Below are positions 33,751 to 41,600 of a stretch of 64,000 bases of DNA, piece after piece (position 1 is the stretch's first letter; each line of letters opens with the position of its first letter). The stretch lies in NCBI GenBank assembly GCA_025980765.1, contig JAICXB010000010.1:1-64000 (forward strand), written 5' to 3'. The notes below the pieces were generated by a model. That model was not told where the DNA came from. It did no database searches and was given only the letters and a program-made list of their open reading frames with translations. Both the position numbers and the translations under genes were made by a program. The DNA is from Terriglobales bacterium (GTDB lineage Bacteria > Acidobacteriota > Terriglobia > Terriglobales > Acidobacteriaceae).

Positions 33751-35583
33751 TCAGTTACTCGCCCGGTTGCTGTAAACCGTCTTGCCGGATTGCTCCGCAA
33801 ATATATGGGCGCGGGTTCCCAGCAGATTGCTTACCCGCGCCTGCTCTTCCGGCGGGACGAAGAGGAAAACACGCTGCGGCCCGCGCCAGCGGCGGAGCAG
33901 ATCGTCGTCACTCAGGAAGATATGGGGGATATCGGGGTAATGAGAGCCCCACAAGAGTGACGTACTGCGTCCATTCACCAGCAGTACTTCCCTCTGCAGA
34001 TAGAAATTCAGGGACGACCCGTAACTGTGATCGCCGTAGAGTATTACCTCATCTCCAGGTTGAGTGGCTCGCTGAATGTCTGTGACAAGGGTTTTGGACG
34101 ACAGGAACGGCCCAAAACGGACCATGGCAATGTGCGCCGCGAAGAGAAAAATGGCAGATGTGGCGGCCAGGGCCCAAACTGCGCGTTGCGTCTTGCGCCG
34201 CCAAAACAGCGCCAGCGCCGGACCTGCCAGCAGGGCGATCGCGGCCAGCAGGGCGGGCAAACGCAATCCGGCGAAAGCCGCGCCGGTGAGATCGAAAAAT
34301 TTCGACATTGAGAGCGTGTCGCCGGCGACGTCGCGATTGGCCAATACCGAGCCCAGATCGGCGGGAACGGGAAGATTGCGCGATGACCACAGGCCGGCGA
34401 ACAGCGCCACCCCGGCCGCCGTTCCCAAAATGGAAATCACGGCATAGGCTGCCGTCGTCCAGCGACTGCTGCCGGTGTTGGTCGATAGGGCATCCGCTGC
34501 CAGCAGCAGAAGCGGTAAATACGCAGGCAGCGTGTAGTACTCCTGATTGGTCGAGATGGCAAAGAAGACCAGGATCAGGCCGGACCAGATCAGGCAAAGC
34601 AGACGTGTGCAATCTCCCAGGCTCCACTCCCCGGCGACGCGTTCTTTGGCGCGCGTGCGCAGGTTCTCAACTACGCGGCCGAGGAAAAGACTCCAGGGAA
34701 AGAGCCACACAAAATGCAGGCTCCAATACGCAATTGGAGGAAGCTTTGCATAGTCCTTGGGGTAGCGCTTGCCCAGGAAGCGAAGGAAATGTTCGTTGAC
34801 GAAGTAGAACCAGAAGAAGCCTGAATTACGAAGTCCTGCCAATATATGCCAAGGCGCCGCAATGGCCAGGAACAGCGCCGTTCCACTGAGCAGATGGAAT
34901 TCTCGCCAGCGTCGCCACTCGCCGGTGGCGATCAAATAAAGCAGGAAGGTACCGCCCACAAACACAATCGCAACCAGGCCCTTGGCAAGCACTGCGAGGG
35001 CCAGGGCTGCGTATGCCGCGTACCACAGCCATCGCGAGGACCTCCTCCGTTCTTTGTCCAGCGCAAGCAAGGCAAAATAGAGCGCGCCGGAAATTGTCAA
35101 CGACAGCAGGGCTTCCGGAATCAGAATGCGGGTAAAAAGATAGTAGCCAAAGGTGGTGACTACGAGCAGCGCGGCGTAGATGCTGGCGCGCGCGCCGAAT
35201 GCCCGCCGCGCCCAGTCCGCGGCCAGGAACATCAACAGAAGAATGCAGAGAGCAGTGGGAATGCGGGTGGTCGCTTCCGAGACGCCGAACAACTTGTAGT
35301 CGGCCGCAACCAGCCAATAGGGCAAGGGCGGTTTCTCCAGATAGCGGATGCCATCGATGTGCAGCGTGGTCCAGTCGCCGGTCGTGGCCATTTCGCGCGC
35401 GGCTTCGGCGTGGTTGGCGTCGGCGTCATCGAAAATTGCTGGGGACCGAAGGGAACCGAGATAAACCAAGCAGTAGATAAGAGCAATCGCCGTCCACGCC
35501 AACCGGTGATGGCGCAACAGCTCGCGCCAGGCCGGCGGCGCGGGCTTGGTTATCGGCAATTCGATGACAGGAGAGACGGACAA
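33751..35583 (-). CDS. GT39/ArnT-like membrane glycosyltransferase
   Basis: A 610-residue polytopic membrane protein with about a dozen hydrophobic helices. The N-terminal luminal loop carries the PMT_2/ArnT signature: SPAIFDDADANHAEAAREMATTGDW with the catalytic Asp-Asp region, followed by IRYLEKPPLPYWLVA. Family members transfer a sugar (for ArnT, aminoarabinose) from a polyprenyl-phosphate donor to lipid A or proteins; the acceptor here is unknown. The soluble C-terminal domain (residues about 505-610) follows the last helix. The start is TTG 35583 with no strong ribosome-binding site, so the exact N-terminus is uncertain. No polyprenyl-phosphate glycosyltransferase is adjacent. Confidence 0.88.
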   Translation of the reverse strand: MSVSPVIELPITKPAPPAWRELLRHHRLAWTAIALIYCLVYLGSLRSPAIFDDADANHAEAAREMATTGDWTTLHIDGIRYLEKPPLPYWLVAADYKLFGVSEATTRIPTALCILLLMFLAADWARRAFGARASIYAALLVVTTFGYYLFTRILIPEALLSLTISGALYFALLALDKERRRSSRWLWYAAYAALALAVLAKGLVAIVFVGGTFLLYLIATGEWRRWREFHLLSGTALFLAIAAPWHILAGLRNSGFFWFYFVNEHFLRFLGKRYPKDYAKLPPIAYWSLHFVWLFPWSLFLGRVVENLRTRAKERVAGEWSLGDCTRLLCLIWSGLILVFFAISTNQEYYTLPAYLPLLLLAADALSTNTGSSRWTTAAYAVISILGTAAGVALFAGLWSSRNLPVPADLGSVLANRDVAGDTLSMSKFFDLTGAAFAGLRLPALLAAIALLAGPALALFWRRKTQRAVWALAATSAIFLFAAHIAMVRFGPFLSSKTLVTDIQRATQPGDEVILYGDHSYGSSLNFYLQREVLLVNGRSTSLLWGSHYPDIPHIFLSDDDLLRRWRGPQRVFLFVPPEEQARVSNLLGTRAHIFAEQSGKTVYSNRASN

Positions 35584-35622
35584 CTCTAGCCCGCATTTCT
35601 CAAAGCGCGCAGGGCGCCTGTG

Positions 35623-35852
35623 GAAAACAAAAAATTCCCTGCAAAATTCCCTTTTGATTTCCTGGAATGTTTCAAATTGGTCCTAAATTGTTCAATTGCA
35701 AAGGCTTACTGGGATATTTGCAAATTCCCTGCTAATTCCCTGCTCGGCCAGGGAATTCGCGGATTTTGGGCAAAATCTTAAGCTTTTCGCAGCTGCGGCA
35801 CAAAATTCCCTGCAAATTTCCCTGTTATTTTGCGGAACAGGGAATTTCAGGG
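35623..35852. repeat. Family D repeat (AGGGAATTT units), copy 1
   Basis: This non-coding stretch contains at least six AATTCCCTG or CAGGGAATT units in both orientations. The core GCGGATTTTGGGCA at 35759-35772 recurs inverted at 50387-50400 in the second copy. It fills the whole space between the glycosyltransferase and yggX genes. Confidence 0.75.
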
Positions 35853-35865
35853 TGATAAGTTGCGG

Positions 35866-36141
35866 CTAATGCGCCGGCGGAGGAACGTATTCAGCCGGCA
35901 ATTGCGAGCCCTCTCCGAAAAAATAGGCTTGTAACTGTTGCGCCAGGAACTCCTGCGCCTCTTTCTTCCAGGGTTGGAGGCGATATTCGTTCATGAGCAT
36001 TTTCTGGTGCTCACCCCATTGCATCCACGCCTGCTTGGAAACGTTGTCGTAAATCTTGCGGCCAAGCTCGTTATCGAACGGAGGCTCATCGAGTCCCTCC
36101 ATCTGCCGGCCAAACTTCACGCACTGGACCATATGCGCCAT
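35866..36141 (-). CDS. yggX: YggX-type Fe(2+)-trafficking / oxidative-damage protection protein
   Basis: A 91-residue protein matching YggX over its full length: MVQCVKFGRQMEGLDEPPFDN, the invariant Cys near residue 7, then IYDNVSKQAWMQWGEHQKML, MNEYRLQPWKKEAQEFL and FFGEG near the end. The usual length is about 90. YggX protects iron-sulfur clusters and links to oxidative stress. It may start at ATG 36141 or the internal ATG at 36132. It is monocistronic here between repeat elements. Confidence 0.93.
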   Translation of the reverse strand: MAHMVQCVKFGRQMEGLDEPPFDNELGRKIYDNVSKQAWMQWGEHQKMLMNEYRLQPWKKEAQEFLAQQLQAYFFGEGSQLPAEYVPPPAH

Positions 36142-36175
36142 GTAAGGGATTTTACAGGACTACAAGCGTATTGGG

Positions 36176-36250
36176 GATTTCGTGATTTCGTGATTTTGTG
36201 ATTTCGCGATTTCAAATCGCCGGATCACCCGATCACGAAATCACCCGATT
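36176..36250. repeat. Family A hairpin repeat after rnr
   Basis: Five tandem 8-base units GATTTCGT/GATTTCGT/GATTTTGT/GATTTCGC/GATTTCAA (36176-36215) are followed by inverted units ATCACCCG/ATCACGAA/ATCACCCG. The stop codon and last few codons of rnr (NRVIS) are inside the repeat. It is the clearest display of the period-8 architecture. Confidence 0.88.
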
Positions 36251-38800
36251 CTTCCGTGCTCCTCTCTGGCGAGCAGGTTTGCGTTCTTCCAGTATCCCGA
36301 ACTGCAGCTTTCGCTGCGCGTGGTCGATGCGTTCGAGAATTACCCGCACCCGGTCGCCCATGGAATATTTGTGTCCGGAGCGTTCGCCGATGATCTCTCG
36401 TGTGTTTTCGTGATACCTATAACGATCGCCGGGCAGCGATGCCAGCGGAACCAGTCCTTCGATAAACAGCTCGTCGAGTTCCACGAACAATCCATATTTG
36501 GTCACGCTGACGACGAGTGCGCTGAAGTCGTCCCCGACTTTGTCTTCCATGAATTTGATTTTTTTCCACTCGATCAGCTCGCGTTCGGCCTCGTCGGCCC
36601 GCCGTTCGGTAAGGCTGGAGTCCTCGGCGATTTCGTGGAGTTCGTCGAGGGGAATGATCTCTGTGGGGCTTTCGGCTTTCGGGGGTCGGCTTCCGGCCAA
36701 ACCCTCTTCACTGCCCCGTTTTGCTCGTCGCTTTGACCACGGTGAGGGAGATGCCAACTCGCGTGTGATTGCGGGCGTCCCCTGCACCCCATCAGCGACA
36801 GAAGCGGCCGCTGGTGGGGACCCCGCCCTCGCCTTTTTTTTAAATTGCCCGGAATCCGTTTCTTCGCTCAGCACGTTTTTAAGAATCCGATGCACGATCA
36901 AATCCGGATACCTGCGAATTGGCGAGGTGAAATGCGTGTATGTGGAGGCAGCCAGGGCGAAGTGTCCGGCGTTGACTTCCGAGTAGCGTGCCTGCTTGAG
37001 CGAGCGCAACATGAGATAGGAGAGGATGCGCTCCTCCGGCTTGCCTGCGATCTTCTGCGCCAGCTTCTGATACATGCGCGGGGTAATATGCACGTCTTGC
37101 GGGACCTCATGTTGGCGCGGATTGCGCCCGCTGCCGTGCTGATCTCTACGTTCGCCGCGGGTTTGAAAGCGTTTGATGGGCAGCGCGCCCACTCCCAGCG
37201 AGTAGCCGAAGGTGGCGGCCAGCACTTCGAAGTCATACACCCGCTTGGCGTCGGGCTTCTCGTGAATGCGATAGAGCGAGGCGATGCCGTGGCTCTCGAG
37301 ATGTCCGGCGACGCATTCATTGGCCGCGAGCATGAATTCCTCGATGATGCGGTGCGAAAACTTGCGCTCCGAGCGGGTGACCCCCTGCATGAGTCCGGCT
37401 TCGTCGAATTCGATAACCGGCTCCGGTAAATCGAAATCAATGGAGCCTCGCTTCACTCGCTTGCGATTGAGAATTTCCGCCAACTCCTGCATCCGCTCGA
37501 ATTCGGGAACCAGTGCAGAGTACTGTCGCCGCAAGGATTCATCGCCGTCGAGGACCGCCTGCACTTCGTTGTAGGTCATGCGCGCGGCTGAGCGGATGAT
37601 GCCCTCGTGAATGTCATAGCTCAACATCTCGCCGGCATGATCGAGTTCCATGACGCAGGAGAGCGTCAGCCGCTCCACCTGCGGACGCAGGCTGCAAAGA
37701 TCTGTCGAAAGCTCCAGCGGCAGCATGGGCACGGCCCGATCTGGGAAATATACAGAAGTGCCACGCAATCGAGCTTCGGCATCGATGGCCGAGCTCTCAG
37801 TCACATAGTGGGCCACGTCGGCGATGTGTACCTGCAGCTCGTAGTTCCCGTTCTCCAGCTTGCGGACGAGCACGGCATCGTCAAAGTCGCGGGCCGTCTC
37901 GCCGTCTATCGTGACGATGGGCAGCTTGCGGTAGTCGCGCCGCCGGGCTACTTCGTCGCGATGGAGCACCGGCGTGAACGACTCCGCCTCTTGCAATGCC
38001 TCAGCGGGAAAGACATGCGGGATGTGGTGCTTGCGAATGACGATTTCGACATCGACGCCGAAGTCGTCCTCGTATCCCAGGACTTCGATCACTTTGCCGC
38101 GGGCATTTTGTGTGCCGGAAGGCCACTGAGTAATCTCGACGTCCACCACCATGCCTTCGAGATCGGCATGTCCGCTACGCCGGGCTTCTTTGCCGATGAC
38201 GCGGTGCCTGGATTCTTGCTTCGTCGCCCGCACAGATGGGGCATGGCCCGCCTCTAGTTTTGCGGGTGGCATTTCCATGCCATGAGGAATGATCACGATA
38301 TCAGTGAGCTTGTCGTCGATGGGCTGGACGTAATTGTGGCGATCGCCGTAGTGGAAGATTCCGACAACGGTGGCATGCGCGCGACCGGCGATCTTGATAA
38401 TGCGTCCTTCGGCACGGCCATCCGCGCGCACCGGGCCCACTTCGACCAGCACGCGATCGCCATCCATTGCGGCGCCGATCTCGCGCGGAGAAATGTAGAT
38501 ATCGCCTTGGATCCTTTCCCTGACGGCGGGATCACGCGGCCGAACGAATCCATATCCGTCGCGATGCTTGGAGAGTTCTCCGGCAATCAGATTGTGTTTT
38601 GCCGCTTTCGCCGGCAGCGCGAATCGATCGCGCTCAATGCTCACCAGCTCGCCGCGTTCCACCATCCTCTCCAGCCGGTTCTCAAGATGGCGCCGGTCTT
38701 CCCCGCCCCGCAGACCTAGCTCGCGCACCAGCTGCTTGAATCCCGCAGACTGGCTGGGCTGGCGGGCAATACGGGCAAGGATCTCGCGGTCGTTTGGCAT
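36233..38800 (-). CDS. rnr: Ribonuclease R with an unusual in-frame insertion
   Basis: An 855-residue 3'-5' exoribonuclease. The N-terminal winged-helix and cold-shock domains span to about 240 (LIAGELSKHRDGYGFVRP; DGDRVLVEVGPV). The RNB catalytic domain starts near 290 with TIDGETARDFDDAV, the Asp-rich metal site, and ends near HRILKNVL at about 640. The S1 domain (VGDDFSALVVSVTKYGLFVEL) is at about 750. Between the RNB domain and the conserved LHEIAEDSSLTERRADEAERE motif is a Ser/Pro/Arg-rich insert of roughly 70 residues (about 643-715) that resembles translated repeat DNA. ATG 38800 starts the family. The C-terminus (KNRVIS) and stop are supplied by a family A repeat. Confidence 0.95.
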   Translation of the reverse strand: MPNDREILARIARQPSQSAGFKQLVRELGLRGGEDRRHLENRLERMVERGELVSIERDRFALPAKAAKHNLIAGELSKHRDGYGFVRPRDPAVRERIQGDIYISPREIGAAMDGDRVLVEVGPVRADGRAEGRIIKIAGRAHATVVGIFHYGDRHNYVQPIDDKLTDIVIIPHGMEMPPAKLEAGHAPSVRATKQESRHRVIGKEARRSGHADLEGMVVDVEITQWPSGTQNARGKVIEVLGYEDDFGVDVEIVIRKHHIPHVFPAEALQEAESFTPVLHRDEVARRRDYRKLPIVTIDGETARDFDDAVLVRKLENGNYELQVHIADVAHYVTESSAIDAEARLRGTSVYFPDRAVPMLPLELSTDLCSLRPQVERLTLSCVMELDHAGEMLSYDIHEGIIRSAARMTYNEVQAVLDGDESLRRQYSALVPEFERMQELAEILNRKRVKRGSIDFDLPEPVIEFDEAGLMQGVTRSERKFSHRIIEEFMLAANECVAGHLESHGIASLYRIHEKPDAKRVYDFEVLAATFGYSLGVGALPIKRFQTRGERRDQHGSGRNPRQHEVPQDVHITPRMYQKLAQKIAGKPEERILSYLMLRSLKQARYSEVNAGHFALAASTYTHFTSPIRRYPDLIVHRILKNVLSEETDSGQFKKKARAGSPPAAASVADGVQGTPAITRELASPSPWSKRRAKRGSEEGLAGSRPPKAESPTEIIPLDELHEIAEDSSLTERRADEAERELIEWKKIKFMEDKVGDDFSALVVSVTKYGLFVELDELFIEGLVPLASLPGDRYRYHENTREIIGERSGHKYSMGDRVRVILERIDHAQRKLQFGILEERKPARQRGARKNRVIS

Positions 38801-38808
38801 ACGTTCTA

Positions 38809-38897
38809 TTTCACCACGGAGACACTAGAAAATCGGGTGATTTCGCGATCGGGTGATCGGGCGATTTGAATCGCAAAATCACGAAATCACGAAATCT
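38809..38897. repeat. Truncated family B copy joined to a family A hairpin
   Basis: TTTCACCACGGAGACACTAG at 38809-38828 is the start of a family B arm. It is directly followed by family A units: ATCGGGTG/ATTTCGCG/ATCGGGTG/ATCGGGCG/ATTTGAAT and the inverse AAATCACG/AAATCACG/AAATC (to 38897). The junction suggests that the two families insert next to each other or recombine. Confidence 0.75.
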
Positions 38898-39199
38898 GGC
38901 TGGTGAAAAATGGCCTTTTGCAATGCAAGAATTACATCTGCGGCAGCCCTCGTTTGCGGCATGTGATTGTGGACATCTGGGCAGAATGCACGATTGGCGC
39001 GGCAGACCTAGTTCCGGGCTAAGCGGAAAACTTCGGCACTCTAAGTGCTCAGTTGGTTACAACCAGCAACTCTCAGGGGTACACTCGGTTAGTATTTGCA
39101 AGAACGCCAGCACCTTGCGGTTCGGCACTCGGGAACGAGTGAGCGTTGGGGCTCGCGACAGCTTGAAATCGAACACATCGAAGGAGAACAACCAAATCC
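38898..39199. other. Upstream region of the bactofilin gene
   Basis: This ~300-base spacer between the rnr start and bactofilin must contain promoters for the latter. I see a small stem GCAC-TCTA-AGTGC near 39034-39046 and GGTT-ACA-ACC near 39055-39064, but no convincing -10/-35 pair or RNA gene. GGAG at about 39182 is rather far (about 14 bases) from the bactofilin ATG. Confidence 0.35.
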
Positions 39200-39757
39200 A
39201 TGTGGAAGCCAGCTAATCCCCCCGCACCTGGAACCCAGCCGAATACCCCGGCCAAGAACCCGGCGCAAGCCACGCCTGTAGCCGCTCCGGCAATGGAAAC
39301 TTCGCGCCCGACGGCGCCGGTTTCCGAGCCGATTCCAGCTCCGGCCAACCGCAACGCCGTTCTGAACACGCAAGAACAGGCGACCATCGGCAAGAGCCTG
39401 GTCATTAAGGGCGAGGTCACCGGATCCGAGTCGCTGTACATCGATGGCAAGGTTGAAGGTTCGATCAATTTGCCGGGAAATCGCGTGACGGTGGGTCGCA
39501 ACGGTCAGGTATCCGCCAATATCAACGCGCGCGAAGTGGTAGTGCTCGGCAAAGTGCGGGGAAACCTGAATGCCAGCGATCGCGTGGATATCCGCAATGA
39601 AGGATCGCTCACCGGGGATGTGGTCGCACAGCGCATCAGCATCGAGGATGGCGCGTTCTTCAAGGGCGGAATCGACATTCGCAAGCCGGGCCAGAAGATT
39701 GAAGGCAAGGAGCCGGTTTCGATCGAGTCGTCGCAGGCAGTCGGCGCGCGCGCGTAG
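39200..39757 (+). CDS. Bactofilin (polymer-forming cytoskeletal protein)
   Basis: A 185-residue protein. Residues 1-55 are a Pro/Ala-rich disordered tail; residues about 58-165 form the bactofilin beta-helix: ATIGKSLVIKGEVTGSESLY, IDGKVEGSINLPGNRVTVG, NGQVSANINAREVVVLGKVR, GNLNASDRVDIRNEGSLTGD. Each turn ends in V-x-G or similar. Bactofilins polymerise without nucleotide and organise membranes or the cell wall. No M23 peptidase partner is adjacent. A perfect palindrome lies 21 bases downstream. Confidence 0.93.
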   Translation: MWKPANPPAPGTQPNTPAKNPAQATPVAAPAMETSRPTAPVSEPIPAPANRNAVLNTQEQATIGKSLVIKGEVTGSESLYIDGKVEGSINLPGNRVTVGRNGQVSANINAREVVVLGKVRGNLNASDRVDIRNEGSLTGDVVAQRISIEDGAFFKGGIDIRKPGQKIEGKEPVSIESSQAVGARA

Positions 39758-39777
39758 CATTTCGGCAAAATATCGCG

Positions 39778-39805
39778 GTAGAGACGAGGCATGCCTCGTC
39801 TCTAC
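39778..39805. repeat. Perfect 28-bp palindrome (REP-like)
   Basis: The half GTAGAGACGAGGCA is followed by its exact complement with no loop. It sits between the bactofilin stop and the next gene. Very similar palindromes beginning GTAGAGACG are dispersed in cyanobacterial and other genomes, which I recall rather than tested. It may function as a terminator or mobile palindromic element. Confidence 0.85.
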
Positions 39806-39854
39806 TAAAGATCGGCACGATTCAGCGGCAGACTTTCCAAGGCTAAGGGTAGAG

Positions 39855-40061
39855 ATGTTAGAGAAGATTCTTCAGGTTCTTTCCATCCGTTGCCGTCATC
39901 GTCATACTTCCAAACCGTTCGCATCGGCCTCAGCTTCCGGGAATCGCAATTCAGATTGGGAACCAGTGAGCCAGAGTGGGCACTACGTGGTGTGCCTCGA
40001 TTGTGGCCAGAAATTTGACTACGATTGGCAGACCATGCAGATGGTCAGCAAAGTAAGCTAA
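39855..40061 (+). CDS. Small zinc-ribbon-like protein
   Basis: A 68-residue protein starting at ATG 39855, with AAGGG five bases upstream after TAGAG. The frame is part of a longer open frame, but upstream codons overlap bactofilin and are not real. The N-terminus has LQVLSIRCRHRHTSKPF and the C-terminus HYVVCLDCGQKFDYDW; Cys/His before and the CxxC pair after could bind one zinc ion. Between them is a Ser/Asn-rich linker. It resembles small conserved acidobacterial zinc-ribbon proteins that I recall, but its function is unknown. A hairpin (40107-40124) follows. Confidence 0.7.
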   Translation: MLEKILQVLSIRCRHRHTSKPFASASASGNRNSDWEPVSQSGHYVVCLDCGQKFDYDWQTMQMVSKVS

Positions 40062-40068
40062 TGGAACA

Positions 40069-40124
40069 AGCCATAAGCAGTTAGCAATAAGCGATAAGCG
40101 AAAGATAAGACGGGCTCCCGTCTT
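40069..40124. repeat. Family E repeat (GCGATAAGC units) and terminator-like hairpin
   Basis: AAGCAGTTAGCAATAAGCGA and a further ATAAGCG unit occupy about 40076-40101. A stem AAGACGG-GCTC-CCGTCTT follows at 40107-40124, without a T run. The inverted partner of the repeat is at 40546-40577, so the two flank the four-helix-bundle pseudogene. Confidence 0.7.
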
Positions 40125-40504
40125 CACGATTGCCGATTCGAGAGATCGGAATCGATCTTTCGAATCAATGTTGAGAGCATGGCTTTGACTTCATTGACCT
40201 GCCTGAAAAGATCCTGATGTTCCTCGGCACGTATGAGCCCGAGATCGCGACTCAGCAAGAGATGGCAATCTAGCTCGTTTGCTGAACCCATCGAAATAAA
40301 CAGAAAGCGCCGAAGTTCCTGGTCGCCGTCCCTTCCGCATCCCTCAGCAATATTGGCTTCGATGGACACGCTGCTTCGTTTGATTTGGCTGATCAATCCA
40401 TATTTTTATTTTTCGTCTGGAGGTAGACTGACCGACGCACGATAGACGGCAAGACTCAACGTGTGAGCCCTTTGCCAAACCAATAGGGTTCTAAAATCTT
40501 TCAC
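40124..40504 (-). pseudogene. S23/four-helix-bundle protein gene with internal stop
   Basis: From GTG 40504 the frame reads MKDFRTLLVWQRAHTLSLAV, then YRASVSLPPDEK, TAA at 40408-40406, then KYGLISQIKRSSVSIEANIA and further family residues to 40124. Without the stop this would be a full-length (~126-residue) member of the 23S-rRNA-intervening-sequence four-helix-bundle family, whose hallmark is (Y/)GL(T/I)SQIRR(A/S)xVSIxxNIAEG. The TAA arises in a tandem AAAAAT duplication (two extra codons, frame preserved), so one small mutation appears to have broken it. A TTG at 40396 could restart translation and give a 90-residue fragment. Flanking inverted family E repeats are at 40076 and 40546. Confidence 0.8.
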
Positions 40505-40544
40505 GATTTTTTGGTGCGCAGTTTAACCGTTCTACCCCTGCCAC

Positions 40545-40577
40545 CTTGCTTACTGCTTATCGCTTATCGCTATTTGA
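40545..40577. repeat. Family E repeat, second (inverted) arm
   Basis: CTTGCTTACTGCTTATCGCT followed by TATCGCTATTTG is the complement of the 40076-40101 arm. It abuts the 3' end of the coiled-coil gene. Together the arms bracket about 470 bases including the pseudogene. Confidence 0.7.
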
Positions 40578-40579
40578 CG

Positions 40580-41404
40580 CTACTGCGCAATCACACCCGG
40601 CTGGGGCGCATTCTTGGGTGTGCTCAGGTATCCCGATATCGAGTGCTTGTCGGCCGTGAATACCACCACTTCATACAGCAGGTGATCGCGGCCACTGTAG
40701 AACTGCAGCGGCTCGGCGACAGTCTTGTCCTTCTTTTCGATCGTCCGATCATCGGAGACTACGTTCAGTGTGAAGCGTCCCTTTTTCGCATCCACTTTCT
40801 TGAGTTGCAGGCTGATGGTGCCTACGGGCGTGGGATGTTTTTCCTTCTGCAGCGTGAACTCGTAAATGTTGCGGTCGCCTTTGTGCTTCAGGACTTCGAG
40901 GTCGTCGCGAGTGCGCGCGATAAGTCCGCTCTGCATGCCGAGATCGCCAATCGTGCTTTCGAGTTTTTTCTTCGTGGCCTCGAGATCGGAGCGGGTGGCG
41001 GTGATGTCACCGCGCGCGCCGGTCAAATCCGTCTTCACACCGCCCAAGTCAGTGGAGACCGACGAAAGCTGCTGTTGGCTTTGCTGCAACTGCTGCTCGG
41101 TCTCCTCCTGCTGCTTCCGCAGAGCCGCCGCGCGGGCGCTCGCTTGGCCGAGTTTGGATCGGAACGCTTGGTTCGATTGCTTTATGCCCGCTTCGGTCAT
41201 GCCTAGACGATCCATGATGGCTTTGTTCTGCTCATTCGCGGTTTCTACAGCGGCCTTCTGCGCCGCGTCCAGTTTTTCCAGACGCCCACTTAGGTTGTAC
41301 AGAAAGTACCCGGAGCCGAGTACGTATGCGACTGCGATGGTAATGAGCGCGATTTTCAAGACGTTGTTGCTGCCTGACGCGATAGGTTGCTGTTCCGTGT
41401 CCAT
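40580..41404 (-). CDS. Membrane-anchored coiled-coil protein
   Basis: A 274-residue protein. Residues about 16-38 form a transmembrane helix (VLKIALITIAVAYVLGSGYFLY). Residues about 40-165 are a long coiled coil with heptads (RLEKLDAAQKAAVETANEQN; QQEETEQQLQQSQQQLSSVS; RSDLEATKKKLESTIGDLG). A C-terminal beta-rich domain (NIYEFTLQKEKHPTPVGTIS, LQLKKVDAKKGRFTLNVV) follows. I do not recognise a named family. Such a layout suits a bitopic scaffold, with the C-terminal domain probably periplasmic. ATG 41404 is clear. The gene is divergent from the aryl-CoA operon starting at 41601. Confidence 0.7.
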   Translation of the reverse strand: MDTEQQPIASGSNNVLKIALITIAVAYVLGSGYFLYNLSGRLEKLDAAQKAAVETANEQNKAIMDRLGMTEAGIKQSNQAFRSKLGQASARAAALRKQQEETEQQLQQSQQQLSSVSTDLGGVKTDLTGARGDITATRSDLEATKKKLESTIGDLGMQSGLIARTRDDLEVLKHKGDRNIYEFTLQKEKHPTPVGTISLQLKKVDAKKGRFTLNVVSDDRTIEKKDKTVAEPLQFYSGRDHLLYEVVVFTADKHSISGYLSTPKNAPQPGVIAQ

Positions 41405-41600
41405 AATGTCCCTTGTTCAGCCTGTTCAGCCAGTCATAGCGCGCACTGCGACCCCGCGCAATGCAGAGTAGAAGCTACCTTTAATAGTACGGCAGCTCAC
41501 GCCGGAAAGATGCAAATGTTTCTTAAATCAAGGCAGCCTACTGGTACCGACACGTATGGATCGTTGCGAACAATCCGCCATCCATTTTGACCCACACTGA

